Positions 10,002 through 18,407 of a stretch of 54,527 nucleotides of DNA are shown piece by piece. The position numbers were made by a program, and so were the translations under genes. Source of the stretch: Nostoc mirabile CHAB5784 (GTDB taxonomy: Bacteria; Cyanobacteriota; Cyanobacteriia; Cyanobacteriales; Nostocaceae). Location of the stretch: NCBI RefSeq assembly GCF_020829645.1, contig NZ_JAIVFS010000054.1:1-54527 (forward strand), written 5' to 3'. Position 1 is the first letter of the stretch. Each line of letters begins with the position of its first letter. The notes beneath the pieces were generated by a model that did no database searches, had not been told where the DNA came from, and saw only the letters and a program-made list of their open reading frames with translations.

Positions 10002-10748
10002 TTAAGCCATTACCATACCGCCATCGACGTTAAAGACTTGTCCGGTGATGTAGTTGGCGGCGGGATCGGCGGCGAGAAAGCGCACCATCCCAGCAACTTC
10101 TTCGGGTTGACCGAAGCGACCGAGTGGAATGTATTTCAGAATATCTTCGGGGTTGTTGAGATCGCTGGTCATGTCGGTGGTGATGAATCCAGGGGCGACG
10201 GCGTTAACGGTAATCCCGCGAGTAGCTAGTTCTTTGGCAACGCTTTTGGTGAAGCCGATTACACCCGCTTTGGCGGCGCTGTAGTTTGACTGACCTGGGT
10301 TGCCCATTTGCCCAGCAACGGAAGTAATGTTGATAATCCGCCCCGATCGCTGCTTCAGCATAATTTTACTGACGGCGCGTGTACATAAGAAAACACCAGT
10401 TAGATTAAGGTCTATCACAGCTTGCCAATCTTCTGGCTTCAAACGCAAAAGCAGGGTGTCGCGGGTAATACCTGCGTTGTTGACTAAGATATCCACACGG
10501 CTAAACTTTTCGATGACGGCGTTAACTAATGCGTCTACTTGATCGCCTTTAGAAACATCAGCTTGGATAGCGATCGCCTGACCTCCCGCATTTGTAATTT
10601 CTGTAACAACTGCCTCAGCAGCAGTACTGGAACTGGCATAATTGACAACTGCGATCGCTCCTTGTGAGGCTAATTCAATTGCGATCGCTCGTCCAATCCC
10701 TCGTGATGCACCTGTGACAATTGCGACTTTATCTTGTAATAGTGTCAT
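10002..10748 (-). CDS. fabG: 3-oxoacyl-[acyl-carrier-protein] reductase
   Basis: This 248-residue short-chain dehydrogenase has all FabG features: the NADPH-binding TGASRGIGRAIA (residues 13-24), NNAGITRDTLLLRLK with the NNAG motif, and the catalytic Ser in NITSVAGQMGNPGQSNYSAAKAG with the YxxxK pair. The family tail YITGQVFNVDGGMVM is also present. It performs the first reduction of each fatty acid elongation cycle in the cytoplasm. The start is ATG 10748; CATT follows upstream and no strong ribosome binding site is obvious. The gene stands alone with about 300 bases of repeats on either side. Length and motifs are those of a functional enzyme. Confidence 0.95.
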   Translation of the reverse strand: MTLLQDKVAIVTGASRGIGRAIAIELASQGAIAVVNYASSSTAAEAVVTEITNAGGQAIAIQADVSKGDQVDALVNAVIEKFSRVDILVNNAGITRDTLLLRLKPEDWQAVIDLNLTGVFLCTRAVSKIMLKQRSGRIINITSVAGQMGNPGQSNYSAAKAGVIGFTKSVAKELATRGITVNAVAPGFITTDMTSDLNNPEDILKYIPLGRFGQPEEVAGMVRFLAADPAANYITGQVFNVDGGMVMA

Positions 10749-11057
10749 TTAATGTTCCTCAATCTTAGAAATACCGCGCTAATTATCTTATGGTGATTTA
10801 GGGAACATCTAAATATTGTCTGGATAATTAAATATCTATACTTATTTCTCTATTAATAGATGAATAACTTGAAGCAATATATTGCTGATTTAACTAGTTC
10901 CGTGGGTTTAAGTCCCCCGGTTCAATAAAAATTTTGTTTTGTGTTGGGGTTAAATCCCCATTACAAAACAAAATTTACGAAAGCGTTGCGTTAGCGAGTC
11001 CGCGTTCGCGCAGCGTCTCGTAGAGAGCGTCATTACGAATTACGAATTACGAATTAT
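10749..11057. other. Intergenic region with hairpin repeat block A
   Basis: 10905-10975 contains GGGTTTAAGTCCCCC and an inverted pair (AAATTTTGTTTTGTG... and ...ACAAAACAAAATTT) around GGGGTTAAATCCCC. This is followed by small repeats (GCGTTAGCGAGTCCGCG) and ATTACGA heptamers (11035-11055). A related block lies at 11295-11490. No gene is seen. Confidence 0.65.
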
Positions 11058-11150
11058 TTAATTTATAGCTTCGACGCCTAATAGCCCATCGTAAACATCG
11101 CCCGATTGGATACTACTAGAAAGCGTTGCAGCTACAAGCGTCATAGACAT
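11058..11150 (-). CDS. Candidate 30-residue peptide gene
   Basis: From ATG 11150 a 30-codon frame encodes a peptide starting MSMTLVAATLSSSIQSGDV and ending VEAIN. The ribosome binding site is good: AGGAAAG ends five bases before the ATG. The sequence has a mildly hydrophobic start, a Ser-rich middle and an acidic C-terminal half with DGLLG. I recognise no family. A TTGACC box lies about 40 bases upstream. It lies in unique sequence between two related repeat blocks, which makes it stand out. It may be a small secreted or regulatory peptide, a leader, or chance; expression data would decide. Confidence 0.4.
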   Translation of the reverse strand: MSMTLVAATLSSSIQSGDVYDGLLGVEAIN

Positions 11151-11289
11151 CACTTTCCTGAATGCCTGTATAGTTAGTTATTTGCTTGGTCAAAATAGGT
11201 TTAAATACATATCTAATGCATATACACAAACCAGAATCATATAAGTATTTTATTATAATTATTTAAGATTCTTTGCTGGCAAATCAGTC

Positions 11290-11490
11290 TATATTGACTA
11301 ATTTAACGAACTTTGGGGGTTTAAGTCCCCAACAAGACAGGCAGCGCGTTTTGTGTCGGGGTCTAAATCCCCGGACGCTCGCAGACTCGCTAACACAAAA
11401 CGTAATTGCGTTAGCGCAGCGTTAGCGAGGAACGAGCGTCATTGCGTTAGCGCAGCGTTAGCAAGGAACGAGCGTCATTGCGAATTGGTT
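11290..11490. repeat. Hairpin repeat block B with 36-bp tandem duplication
   Basis: GGGTTTAAGTCCCC and GTTTTGTGTCGGGGTCTAAATCCCCGG resemble the block at 10905-10975. At 11405-11440 and 11441-11476 a 36-bp unit (ATTGCGTTAGCGCAGCGTTA...) occurs twice in tandem with one difference. Confidence 0.75.
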
Positions 11491-11584
11491 TAATCCTTTC
11501 CCAACAAAAACCCATGAACCTATACCGCTTTTATTTTCTAAGAATTACTATTGAAACAAACAATTGAAAATCGGTGTGTGTCAC

Positions 11585-11902
11585 ATGGCAACTAAAAAGC
11601 AATTTAACAGCTTTGAAGAGATGCTGTCTGCTTCTGATGTACCTGTATTAGTAGATTTTTACGCTGACTGGTGTGGCCCATGCCAGATGATGGTGCCAAT
11701 TTTAGAGCAAGTCAATGCCCAACTTAAGGATCGCCTGCGGATTGTCAAAATCGACACGGAAAAATACACAGATTTGGCTACTCAGTATAAAATTGCCGCT
11801 CTACCAACCTTAGTACTATTTAAGCAGGGTCAGCCTGTGGATCGGATAGAGGGAGTGATGCAAGCACCGCAGTTGGTGCAATATCTACAAACAAAGGTTT
11901 AA
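11585..11902 (+). CDS. trxA: Thioredoxin
   Basis: This 105-residue protein has the thioredoxin fold: VLVDFYADWCGPCQMMVPIL with the active WCGPC (about residues 29-33), VKIDTEKYTDLATQYKI, and the cis-proline loop ALPTLVLFK. It reduces protein disulfides in the cytoplasm. ATG 11585 is chosen because homologues start at MATKKQFNSF; an upstream in-frame TTG (11564) would add seven unlikely residues. The gene is monocistronic with a hairpin terminator 35 bases downstream. The 800 bases upstream hold only repeats and the small peptide frame on the other strand. Confidence 0.95.
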   Translation: MATKKQFNSFEEMLSASDVPVLVDFYADWCGPCQMMVPILEQVNAQLKDRLRIVKIDTEKYTDLATQYKIAALPTLVLFKQGQPVDRIEGVMQAPQLVQYLQTKV

Positions 11903-11936
11903 GCTAACACTTAAAATTTGGATTTTAGCTGCCAGA

Positions 11937-11960
11937 GGCGCGGAATATCGCGTCTTTTTT
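11937..11960 (+). terminator. Rho-independent terminator of trxA
   Basis: GGCGCG pairs with CGCGTC (one G-U) around a six-base loop, followed directly by six T residues. Confidence 0.75.
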
Positions 11961-12116
11961 AGTGGAGTAGCACAGCTTGTAGCCCTACGAATTACCGTGT
12001 AAAATCTTAAGTAAATATTAAGCATATCTACTTATACGTCTAGAGAAAGTAGTTTATAAATTGAGATAGCTATATTGTATAGATATAACAAAATATCTTG
12101 ACAAATAAAGCAATAT

Positions 12117-12281
12117 ATGAATTATAAGCAGCAAAGACCTGACAAAGCCTATATTTGGGTGAATATTGATTTTGATAAAGTTAAACATAGAATAGATGCG
12201 GTGACTTGCCAGATTGAGCGAGTTATACAAAAGCACCAAATTTCAAATCAAACTGGTAAATCAGGCAAAAGAAATAATTAG
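12117..12281 (+). CDS. Possible small protein of 54 residues
   Basis: The frame MNYKQQRPDKAYIWVNIDFD... ends at TAG 12279-12281. It is basic, with an aromatic patch (AYIWVNIDFD) and a helical Lys/Arg-rich second half ending SGKRNN. No clear ribosome binding site is visible (AATAAAGC precedes). I recognise no family. Amino acid composition is protein-like compared with the surrounding AT-rich spacer, but the evidence is weak. Confidence 0.35.
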   Translation: MNYKQQRPDKAYIWVNIDFDKVKHRIDAVTCQIERVIQKHQISNQTGKSGKRNN

Positions 12282-12603
12282 GTTATCTGTAGAGCAATGT
12301 CTACGATGAGCTACACCTAGACAGTTTATTTTTATTGTAGCGTAGACCTAGCCCGCACTTCTCTACCAGACGCTGCGCGTAGCAAGATCCCCGAAGTAGT
12401 ACGGCAAAGCTTAGTGACTAGCGTCGGCATCGCAACAGTTTTGCACAACAGGTTTTGGGCAAAGCGACTATATTTTTGTCAAACACTAAATAATATTATT
12501 CGATAATCGCCCACCGAATTTATACTTATTTATTAGTTATTATTTTATCCTCGACACTCCTTTTCAGGAGTGTTATTTTCGGGAGGATATCTGCTTACTA
12601 ATT
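12282..12603. other. Spacer with small repeats and a hairpin
   Basis: It contains a GC-rich mosaic of small dispersed repeats (12340-12440) and a hairpin ACACTCCT-TTTC-AGGAGTGT at 12554-12573 followed by TATTTT, which could terminate plus-strand transcription. No gene is seen. Confidence 0.55.
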
Positions 12604-12748
12604 TAATACGGTTCACTTAGCGCCAAAAACCTTTCAGGGTTTACGCAAAAACTCTCCGAAACTCTTATTTCTTTGTGTGCTTTGCGCCCTTTGTGGTTCG
12701 TTGTTTCTTAATTTTGGCTAAGTCTTGTCCTTAACTGAACCGTATTGC
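12604..12748. mobile_element. MITE, AATACGGTT family, with 9-bp target duplication
   Basis: The inverted termini are TAATACGGTTCACTTAG and CTTAACTGAACCGTATTG. The 9-bp TTACTAATT is duplicated on both sides (12595-12603 and 12749-12757). There is no coding capacity. The same family occurs at 18846, 27505, 32316, 48934 and 54401. Confidence 0.85.
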
Positions 12749-12788
12749 TTACTAATTATGCTGTGAAAGAATGTGAAGAAATCATGGG

Positions 12789-12926
12789 ATGGCTAGAGGT
12801 CTTGTTAAACAATTTGAAGGTGCAGCTAAGGAGGTTGTAAGAGAAAGCAGTAAAGAAATAGCTACCTTGTTTGATAATGTTTTTGCTACGTCAGCCGCTT
12901 CCTACTCGCAATCTCTTAAAACGTAA
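12789..12926 (+). CDS. Possible small protein of 45 residues
   Basis: From ATG 12789 the frame reads MARGLVKQFEGAAKEVV... and continues through an amphipathic helix (KEVVRESSKEIATLFDNVF) to a Ser-rich end (SQSLKT). Its last 11 bases overlap the 3' end of the convergent porin gene. The Shine-Dalgarno is weak (GAAGAAATC). It may be a real small gene or the intact start of a truncated one; no family was recognised. Confidence 0.35.
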   Translation: MARGLVKQFEGAAKEVVRESSKEIATLFDNVFATSAASYSQSLKT

Positions 12927-14838
12927 AAGTAGTGCGAAGTACACCTACAGTCGTAGTCTCATTGTTACTGTTACCTTCTGGGTTAAAGAGAATAAACGCA
13001 CCAGGCGTAATACTGATATTATCGCTAACTTGAAGGCGGTAATAGCCTTCTAAATGGTAAGGAGTCGCCCGATTCTCGCCTGTGGGGGTAAGTTGAGCAG
13101 AACCACCAGTATCAGTACGGAAAAGCGGTTGACCAAAAATAATTCCGGCAGTGTTCCCTGACTTGAATAAATCTCTGAAGTGAACTCCCGCCATCCAACT
13201 TGTAAAGGTGGTGGAAGCATTCACGCTATTTGAAGAAGCATCAACAAATAGTGCTGCACCGTAGCCAGATAAGGCTATCTTGGGAGACAATCGCCATGTT
13301 ACCGTACCCCCAACAGAGTTTAGTGTGACGGGTGTTCCAGTTGCAACCCCTGCTAAAGCATCGATATCACCACTAATTAATCCTGTACCTAAAATATTGA
13401 TTTCGTGATAACTGTGGGCATAGTTTAAACCAATATCCAGAGCGGGACTTGGCTTGAAGGTTAACTGTGTGGCAATAACACTACTACCACTAAATAAACC
13501 TGCTCCTAAAGGTGTAGTAGAAACTCCTGGTAGTGCCTCAGTAGCGGATTTTTGGGTTAAATTTGCATTTGGATTGCCGTATAAAGCTCTTAAATCCAAA
13601 TTTGGCGAAATGTTAAAAATAAATCCCGCCGCCGATGCTAAACCAGTACCCGAAGTCCCACCAGAAATCCGTACCACAGGATTCAAGCCGGCAAAACGAG
13701 ATATTGACTCTTGTCCTTCACCATAAAAAGGCGTAATTGCTGGGAAAGCATCTGATGTTTCCGCCGCAGTTCCTCCAAACAAGGTTAATTTATTAGCGAC
13801 GGGAAAGATATACAGCAATTTGTAAACCTGAACACTGTTTGCGCCAACACCCGACAAAGTATTGACATTTAACCCCGGAAATTGCGGCTCAAAACTGGTA
13901 CGTGCGCTACTTGCACTTAAAAGGGGCGAAGCTAATCCTAAACTTTGTTGTAGGCTACCCTGTCCATCGGCTCCACCCAAAAAGTTATAGGCTTGCAATC
14001 CAGTAATTAATAAATCTTTACCAGTAAAGCTAGTGGTGAGATTTAACCGCACTCTATTGACTAGGATGATGTTCGGGTCACTGTCATTAGGAGCGCCGCC
14101 GCTAGCACCAACACCAGCAATAATTACCTCTCCATTAAGTTTAGTAGTCGTAGAAAACTGATTTGCTTCTAGTTCTGCTGTGCGAGCTTCTACAGCATCT
14201 ACTCGACCCCGCAATGTTGCCAATTCTGCCGCAAATTCTTCTTGTAGTTTCTGCAACGTGGCTAAATCTTCTTTCTTGACCAAATCACCAGTTGCAGTCG
14301 CAATCAGTTCGTTGATTCGCTCTAAACAAGCATTTAAGCCAGCAGCAAATTCATAGCGAGTCATCGCCCGATTACCGCGATAGGTTTGATTGGGATAACC
14401 TGCGATACAACCATAGCGCTCCACTAAAGATTGGAGTGCCTGAAAAGCCCAATCGGTCGGCTGTACATCAGACAATTGGGATACGGATGTTACTTGTGCA
14501 AGTTTGTATGAGGTTGGAGATGAATTTGTAGATTGTGGTATGATTGGCTGCCAAAAGTTAACAGCAGAATCTACTCCTAAATCTTGATTTTTTTGCTGTT
14601 CATTGACTGAGCGTAAATTTTTTTTGTTGTCATTAGCTATCAGCAATTCACTGGAGATATTATTTGCTGAATTGCTTTGATGAGAAGAATTTTTTTCATA
14701 GCTACCATCATCTTGATTAACAGCTACGTTTTTATCTGCAATTTCTAAATTAGGAAGGGCTTGCACAGGTGATAACCCGGCAATTAAACATAAAAATCCC
14801 ATCCCACTAGCAGAAGCTAGTAGATATTTTGCCATCAT
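12916..14838 (-). CDS. SLH domain/OprB-type outer membrane porin (iron uptake porin family)
   Basis: This protein of about 640 residues starts at ATG 14838 (MMAK...), preceded by GGGAG; a TTG four codons earlier is less likely. It has a signal peptide ending near VQALP (about residue 28), a low-complexity Asn/Ser linker, and one SLH domain (LSDVQPTDWAFQALQSLVER...GYPNQTYRGNRAMTRYEFA). A coiled coil (about 185-215) follows, then a C-terminal OprB-like beta-barrel ending in an aromatic residue (TTFTF). Such proteins are the major outer-membrane porins of cyanobacteria, with the SLH domain binding peptidoglycan-linked polymer. Family members are linked to inorganic ion, notably iron, uptake. It appears complete and monocistronic. 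Confidence 0.93.
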   Translation of the reverse strand: MMAKYLLASASGMGFLCLIAGLSPVQALPNLEIADKNVAVNQDDGSYEKNSSHQSNSANNISSELLIANDNKKNLRSVNEQQKNQDLGVDSAVNFWQPIIPQSTNSSPTSYKLAQVTSVSQLSDVQPTDWAFQALQSLVERYGCIAGYPNQTYRGNRAMTRYEFAAGLNACLERINELIATATGDLVKKEDLATLQKLQEEFAAELATLRGRVDAVEARTAELEANQFSTTTKLNGEVIIAGVGASGGAPNDSDPNIILVNRVRLNLTTSFTGKDLLITGLQAYNFLGGADGQGSLQQSLGLASPLLSASSARTSFEPQFPGLNVNTLSGVGANSVQVYKLLYIFPVANKLTLFGGTAAETSDAFPAITPFYGEGQESISRFAGLNPVVRISGGTSGTGLASAAGFIFNISPNLDLRALYGNPNANLTQKSATEALPGVSTTPLGAGLFSGSSVIATQLTFKPSPALDIGLNYAHSYHEINILGTGLISGDIDALAGVATGTPVTLNSVGGTVTWRLSPKIALSGYGAALFVDASSNSVNASTTFTSWMAGVHFRDLFKSGNTAGIIFGQPLFRTDTGGSAQLTPTGENRATPYHLEGYYRLQVSDNISITPGAFILFNPEGNSNNETTTVGVLRTTFTF

Positions 14839-15391
14839 AACTCCCAACACCTATAAAATAGTGAAAAAATTAATTGCGATTTTCAAATGGATTGATAAGT
14901 AAATTTAAAGTAGATTTAGCAAGAGAATCTTGTTAACTTTAAATTTTTGATATCAGGTTTTTTTCTGAATTGACTTACCAGAACATCAGCTTATATCGCA
15001 AGTATTAAATTATAGTAAATACTATTTTTGGAAAGAATTAACAATAATTTTTATTGGTAGTTATTATAGCTTTTGACAAATTATATTGAGATTTCTTATA
15101 ATTACTCTATCAATCCTAAATGGGTTGTGAACAGTACGTTCTGTACAATGCTTGATTCATAAGCCTTCCAAATTTTCTCTGTTCAAATATAAAATTGGAT
15201 TGCTATATTGACAAAATAATAATTACATAAGTCTGATTTTGTGATAAGGAATATAGATATTGAGCCGAGGATTTCGGCTCAATACCTACCAAAGAATAAT
15301 TTACTCAAAAAAAATTAAGAGACTGCGATCGCTGATCGATTTGGGTGCAGGTAAGATCAGGAGGAAAACAGTGGAAATAACTTTCAAGAAT
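14839..15391. other. AT-rich intergenic region with one perfect hairpin
   Basis: The region upstream of the porin is unusually AT-rich and should hold its promoter. At 15259-15283, ATTGAGCCGA and TCGGCTCAAT form a perfect 10-bp stem, placed to terminate the minus-strand gene at 15392. No gene is supported; the short plus-strand frame across 15260-15454 overlaps a real gene. Confidence 0.6.
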
Positions 15392-15904
15392 TCAATCCCA
15401 CCAATAGGTAACAATAACCGCATCACAATCCTGGTGAACATCTTCACCCCATAGCCCCCCTTCCAATCTAGTTCTCAGTCGGCGCTTCAGCCGCAAACCG
15501 TAGTCTTCATTCGTGCCATCACTTACCTCTACTGAATCAGCTCGCCACTTTTTGCCCAAGTCTAAAAGCTCAGACACTTTTATGTCTTGGTTCTCTGTAA
15601 GGATATACAACGTATCGGCAGGATAAGCAATGAAATGGATGATGCTGGTTTCAGGCATGGGGCGATAGTTCGCCATTGCAAGCAGGGTATCGACCATACC
15701 ACCAAAGCTTAAACCGTTTTCATCTGGTGCAAAGATTGGTTTTGTGAACAGAAAGCTTGCCCATAAATTTCTGTGGCTAGAAAGGTCAGTAATCACTTCT
15801 TCGCCATCAAACTCATTGAACCGACGCTGCCAAACCAAGGCAGCAAACAGTTCTTGAGGAGAATAGGATTTCGCAATCGATTGGATTTTGGCTAAGTCAA
15901 GCAT
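15392..15904 (-). CDS. Hypothetical protein
   Basis: About 170 residues from ATG 15904 (MLDLAKIQSIAKSYSPQELF). An upstream TTG at 15934 would add ten hydrophobic residues. The protein has an acidic middle, no membrane segment, and a C-terminus rich in Arg (GLRLKRRLRTRLEGGLWG), then Asp/Tyr/Trp (DCDAVIVTYWWD). I recognise no domain; length and composition suggest a small cytoplasmic protein. It has no operon partner: the porin is 550 bases away on the same strand and uppS lies 235 bases downstream in position but transcribed separately. Confidence 0.75.
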   Translation of the reverse strand: MLDLAKIQSIAKSYSPQELFAALVWQRRFNEFDGEEVITDLSSHRNLWASFLFTKPIFAPDENGLSFGGMVDTLLAMANYRPMPETSIIHFIAYPADTLYILTENQDIKVSELLDLGKKWRADSVEVSDGTNEDYGLRLKRRLRTRLEGGLWGEDVHQDCDAVIVTYWWD

Positions 15905-16139
15905 CACATTTACGGTAAGTAATATTTTTAACAAAACATTTGTAACTACCCTTGCAGTTTATTTACCCAGTGGCTGCTATTCTTATAGTTACTTCGGTCT
16001 GTCATAGCAGATAGATTATCCTCAATAATGTTTCATTTATTAGCGCTCATATACCATCGTGGTAATGTGGGTGCTTTTACTTTATCGCTCATAGCAAAAA
16101 TCCGGTTTAATTTTGAGGCGATGTCTGGTGTTTGGTACA

Positions 16140-16898
16140 CTAAGCTGACACTGAAGCTTTAACTTGACCAAAACGGCGATCGCGTCTTTGGTAGCTCAAC
16201 AAAGCCTGATAAAATGCTTCTCTATTAAAATCTGGCCAAAGAATATCGGTGAAATACATTTCTGTATACGCCATTTGCCACAGAAGAAAATTACTCAATC
16301 GCATCTCACCGCTGGTACGAATCAGCAAATCGGGTTCTGGAGTATCTGCTGTGTAGAGATGTTGTTCTACAAGACTTTCATTCACTTCTTGGGGACTAAG
16401 TTCACCCTGTTGCACGAGTTGAGCTACTTGACGGCAAACTCTAGTAATTTCGTTGCGGCTACCGTAGTTGACTGCAACAGTAAAGTGGATTGCTTGATTG
16501 TTCAACGTCTCTGTCATTGAACGTTCCATTTCTGTTTGTAGAGAGTTGGGTAAAGCCGATAAATCTCCAATAAAGGAGATGCGTACTCCTTCTTGATGCA
16601 TCTGAGCCAACTCGCGGCGTAGTAATCGCTCAAACAAATGCATTAGAAAATCCACTTCTTCAACGGGACGCTGCCAATTTTCTGTTGAGAAAGCATAGGC
16701 TGTCAACGCTTTGATGCCCCAATCTTTGCAGCAACGCAATAGTTCTTTGAGTGTCTTTGCTCCTTGGCGATGTCCAGCAATGCGCGGTAATCCTCGACTG
16801 GTTGCCCATCGTCCGTTACCATCCATGATGACGGCGATATGTTGGGGGATTTTTTGGGGGTTTAAATCGGTGGGTAATTTTGATTTGTTATTTGTCAT
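16140..16898 (-). CDS. uppS: Isoprenyl transferase (undecaprenyl diphosphate synthase family)
   Basis: This 252-residue cis-prenyltransferase shows HIAVIMDGNGRWA with the catalytic Asp (about residues 19-31), RGLPRIAGHRQGAK, YAFSTENWQRP, AVNYGSRNEI, and the C-terminal PDLLIRTSGEMRLSNFLLWQ plus YTEMYFTDILWPDF. It condenses isopentenyl diphosphate to make the C55 lipid carrier for peptidoglycan and glycan synthesis. The start ATG 16898 lies inside a TTTGTCA heptamer array (minus-strand ATGACAA). A variant heptamer gives an AAAGGAC sequence 10 bases upstream that can act as ribosome binding site. An ATG one repeat earlier opens only a five-codon frame. The ferritin-like gene lies 79 bases upstream on the same strand. 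Confidence 0.95.
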   Translation of the reverse strand: MTNNKSKLPTDLNPQKIPQHIAVIMDGNGRWATSRGLPRIAGHRQGAKTLKELLRCCKDWGIKALTAYAFSTENWQRPVEEVDFLMHLFERLLRRELAQMHQEGVRISFIGDLSALPNSLQTEMERSMTETLNNQAIHFTVAVNYGSRNEITRVCRQVAQLVQQGELSPQEVNESLVEQHLYTADTPEPDLLIRTSGEMRLSNFLLWQMAYTEMYFTDILWPDFNREAFYQALLSYQRRDRRFGQVKASVSA

Positions 16899-16967
16899 TT
16901 GTCATTTGTCCTTTGTCATTTGTCATTTGTCATTTGTCATTTGTCATTTGTCATTTGTCATTTGTCA
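16891..16967. repeat. STRR array, 11 copies of TTTGTCA
   Basis: Eleven consecutive heptamers, one a TTTGTCC variant at 16905-16911, fill the gap between uppS and the upstream gene and provide the uppS start codon. Confidence 0.95.
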
Positions 16968-16977
16968 TTTATTTTTA

Positions 16978-17916
16978 CTAATGAGTAGTTTCAAATAAAT
17001 CTTGCAAATATTCTGGTGTGAGGGTGTTGTTCCAATTCCACAGACGATGCATTGTGTAGGTGAAGGTGAATAGGAGAGTTGTTTTGTTGGTTAATGACCA
17101 AGCATTCCAGTTGAGGGTAGCCATCATGCGGCGGAGGGTACGCATCAGGTTGTTACGCTGATAGTTTTGTGATCGCGTTTTGATCAGCGTGCGTCCAATT
17201 CGCATCAACCCAGTATCAGGAAAAGTCCAGACTCCAAACCCCCAGAATTTGGTCGTATGGTTGATTTCATCCTGTGCTAGTTCCTCTAGAACATCCTGGA
17301 GTGCGCCAGTGGTGTGAGCCATCAACCAAATATAAAGACAGGTAGCACCGTATTCTGTGGCAATGCGGTGTAAGCCGTGGCGATATAAATCTTCGTGAGC
17401 GTCATCTGTGGGAAGATAGCTTCTAACAGTACGAAATTTTGGGGTAATTTTCTCGCCTGTTAATTGGGTGTAGACTTTGATTAATGCGGGTGTGTGCTGA
17501 CGTTCTTCCTTTTCCCACAAACCAAGTTCCAGCAGTTCGCCATCTTCACCGACAGTTCCACCAACAAACCGAGCCATCTGAGGATGCAATTTTTCCAAAT
17601 ACTGCCGACTGGTTTGGGTATAGCCGCGAATAGGAGCTTCTGTATCCATCGCACCGATCAATATAGATAAAAATACCTCTGCGTCTAAGCCGATAATTTG
17701 ATTGCGGTTAATCGTTTGCCAGTCGATGAGTTTCCAGGGACGCGGTTGAGGATTGGCAAACTGTATCGGTAAATCTTGCAGACGTTCATGTAGTTTTTCG
17801 ACTGCAATATATCTGTCTATGAGGGAACGAATACGGCGCTGTGTTTGCAAGTAATCAGGACTGGGATAGCTTTTACCTGCTAAGTCTTCTGCAATTGGGC
17901 TGAGGGTATTAAGCAT
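16978..17916 (-). CDS. Ferritin-like diiron protein (acyl-ACP desaturase-like)
   Basis: This 312-residue, mostly helical protein has paired metal-ligand motifs: EDGELLELGLWEKEERQHTPAL, where EExxH lies about residues 138-142, and LEELAQDEINHTTKF, where DExxH lies about 225-229. An Asp/Glu in the first helical pair (DAEVFLSI) could complete a four-helix diiron site. The pattern and length resemble plant-type acyl-ACP desaturases and related cyanobacterial ferritin-like proteins. Substrate is unknown. The start is ATG 17916. It sits upstream of uppS on the same strand, separated by the STRR array, so they may be co-transcribed. Function beyond a likely oxidative diiron reaction is inference. 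Confidence 0.7.
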   Translation of the reverse strand: MLNTLSPIAEDLAGKSYPSPDYLQTQRRIRSLIDRYIAVEKLHERLQDLPIQFANPQPRPWKLIDWQTINRNQIIGLDAEVFLSILIGAMDTEAPIRGYTQTSRQYLEKLHPQMARFVGGTVGEDGELLELGLWEKEERQHTPALIKVYTQLTGEKITPKFRTVRSYLPTDDAHEDLYRHGLHRIATEYGATCLYIWLMAHTTGALQDVLEELAQDEINHTTKFWGFGVWTFPDTGLMRIGRTLIKTRSQNYQRNNLMRTLRRMMATLNWNAWSLTNKTTLLFTFTYTMHRLWNWNNTLTPEYLQDLFETTH

Positions 17917-17954
17917 ATTTTTATACTTAAATTTTTATCTCTATGCCCAATAGC

Positions 17955-18039
17955 CTAAGCGATCGCACTTTGTTTTGTCAGTCGGCTGAAGTCGGCAGTT
18001 TTATGTGATAGGGTTGCAAAAGTCGGGGAAAAAGTTGGT
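17955..18039. repeat. 85-bp direct repeat, copy 1 (upstream of PIN toxin-antitoxin pair)
   Basis: CTAAGCGATCGCA..., TTTGTCAGTCGGCTGAAGTC, GGCAGTTTTATGTGAT and TTGCAAAAGTCGG are shared, with about 85% identity, with 19170-19253. The block contains GTCGG repeated four times. Confidence 0.85.
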
Positions 18040-18167
18040 TATAGAAAATTTGGGTTTCAAACCTCGCCCTTCTAAGACGACTTTACAAACTTAGAAGAGA
18101 GAATTGCAGAGAATGTGGCGAAATTGTTAGAACAAGGGTAGATAAGAGTTGAGTAACAAGATAAATC

Positions 18168-18407
18168 ATGAACGCTTATAAAACATATATCACCATTGCA
18201 GATCCAAAGCAGTTAGTATTATCTGATTTACCATTTAAAGCAGGACAGAGAGTTGAGGTAATTATTTTGACAGACGATAATCAAAGGGTTACTTTAGCAG
18301 AAGAATTAAAAAAATTATTCAAAGAAATACAAGCGATACACGCAGATAATCCCTTGAATGATGAGGAAATAGTAGCAGAAATTGAAGCTTATAGACAGGG
18401 AGAATGA
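18168..18407 (+). CDS. Antitoxin of a PIN-domain toxin-antitoxin pair
   Basis: This 79-residue acidic protein begins MNAYKTYITIADPKQLVL. The N-terminal part (FKAGQRVEVIILTDDN) looks like a small beta-rich DNA-binding fold of the kind seen in cyanobacterial antitoxins. The C-terminal helix region (LAEELKKLFKEIQA...IVAEIEAYRQGE) would wrap the toxin. The stop overlaps the toxin start by four bases (ATGA), typical of translational coupling. A 85-bp repeat shared with the leader of the STAND gene lies just upstream. The family assignment rests mainly on the neighbour. Confidence 0.8.
   Translation: MNAYKTYITIADPKQLVLSDLPFKAGQRVEVIILTDDNQRVTLAEELKKLFKEIQAIHADNPLNDEEIVAEIEAYRQGE

Noticed and set aside
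10905..11370. tRNA-like GGGTTTAAGTCCCC segments
   Set aside because: They resemble a T-loop only superficially; no acceptor stem, anticodon arm or CCA context can be drawn.
16891..16967. Possible CRISPR array
   Set aside because: Units are 7-bp contiguous repeats without spacers; this is a STRR.
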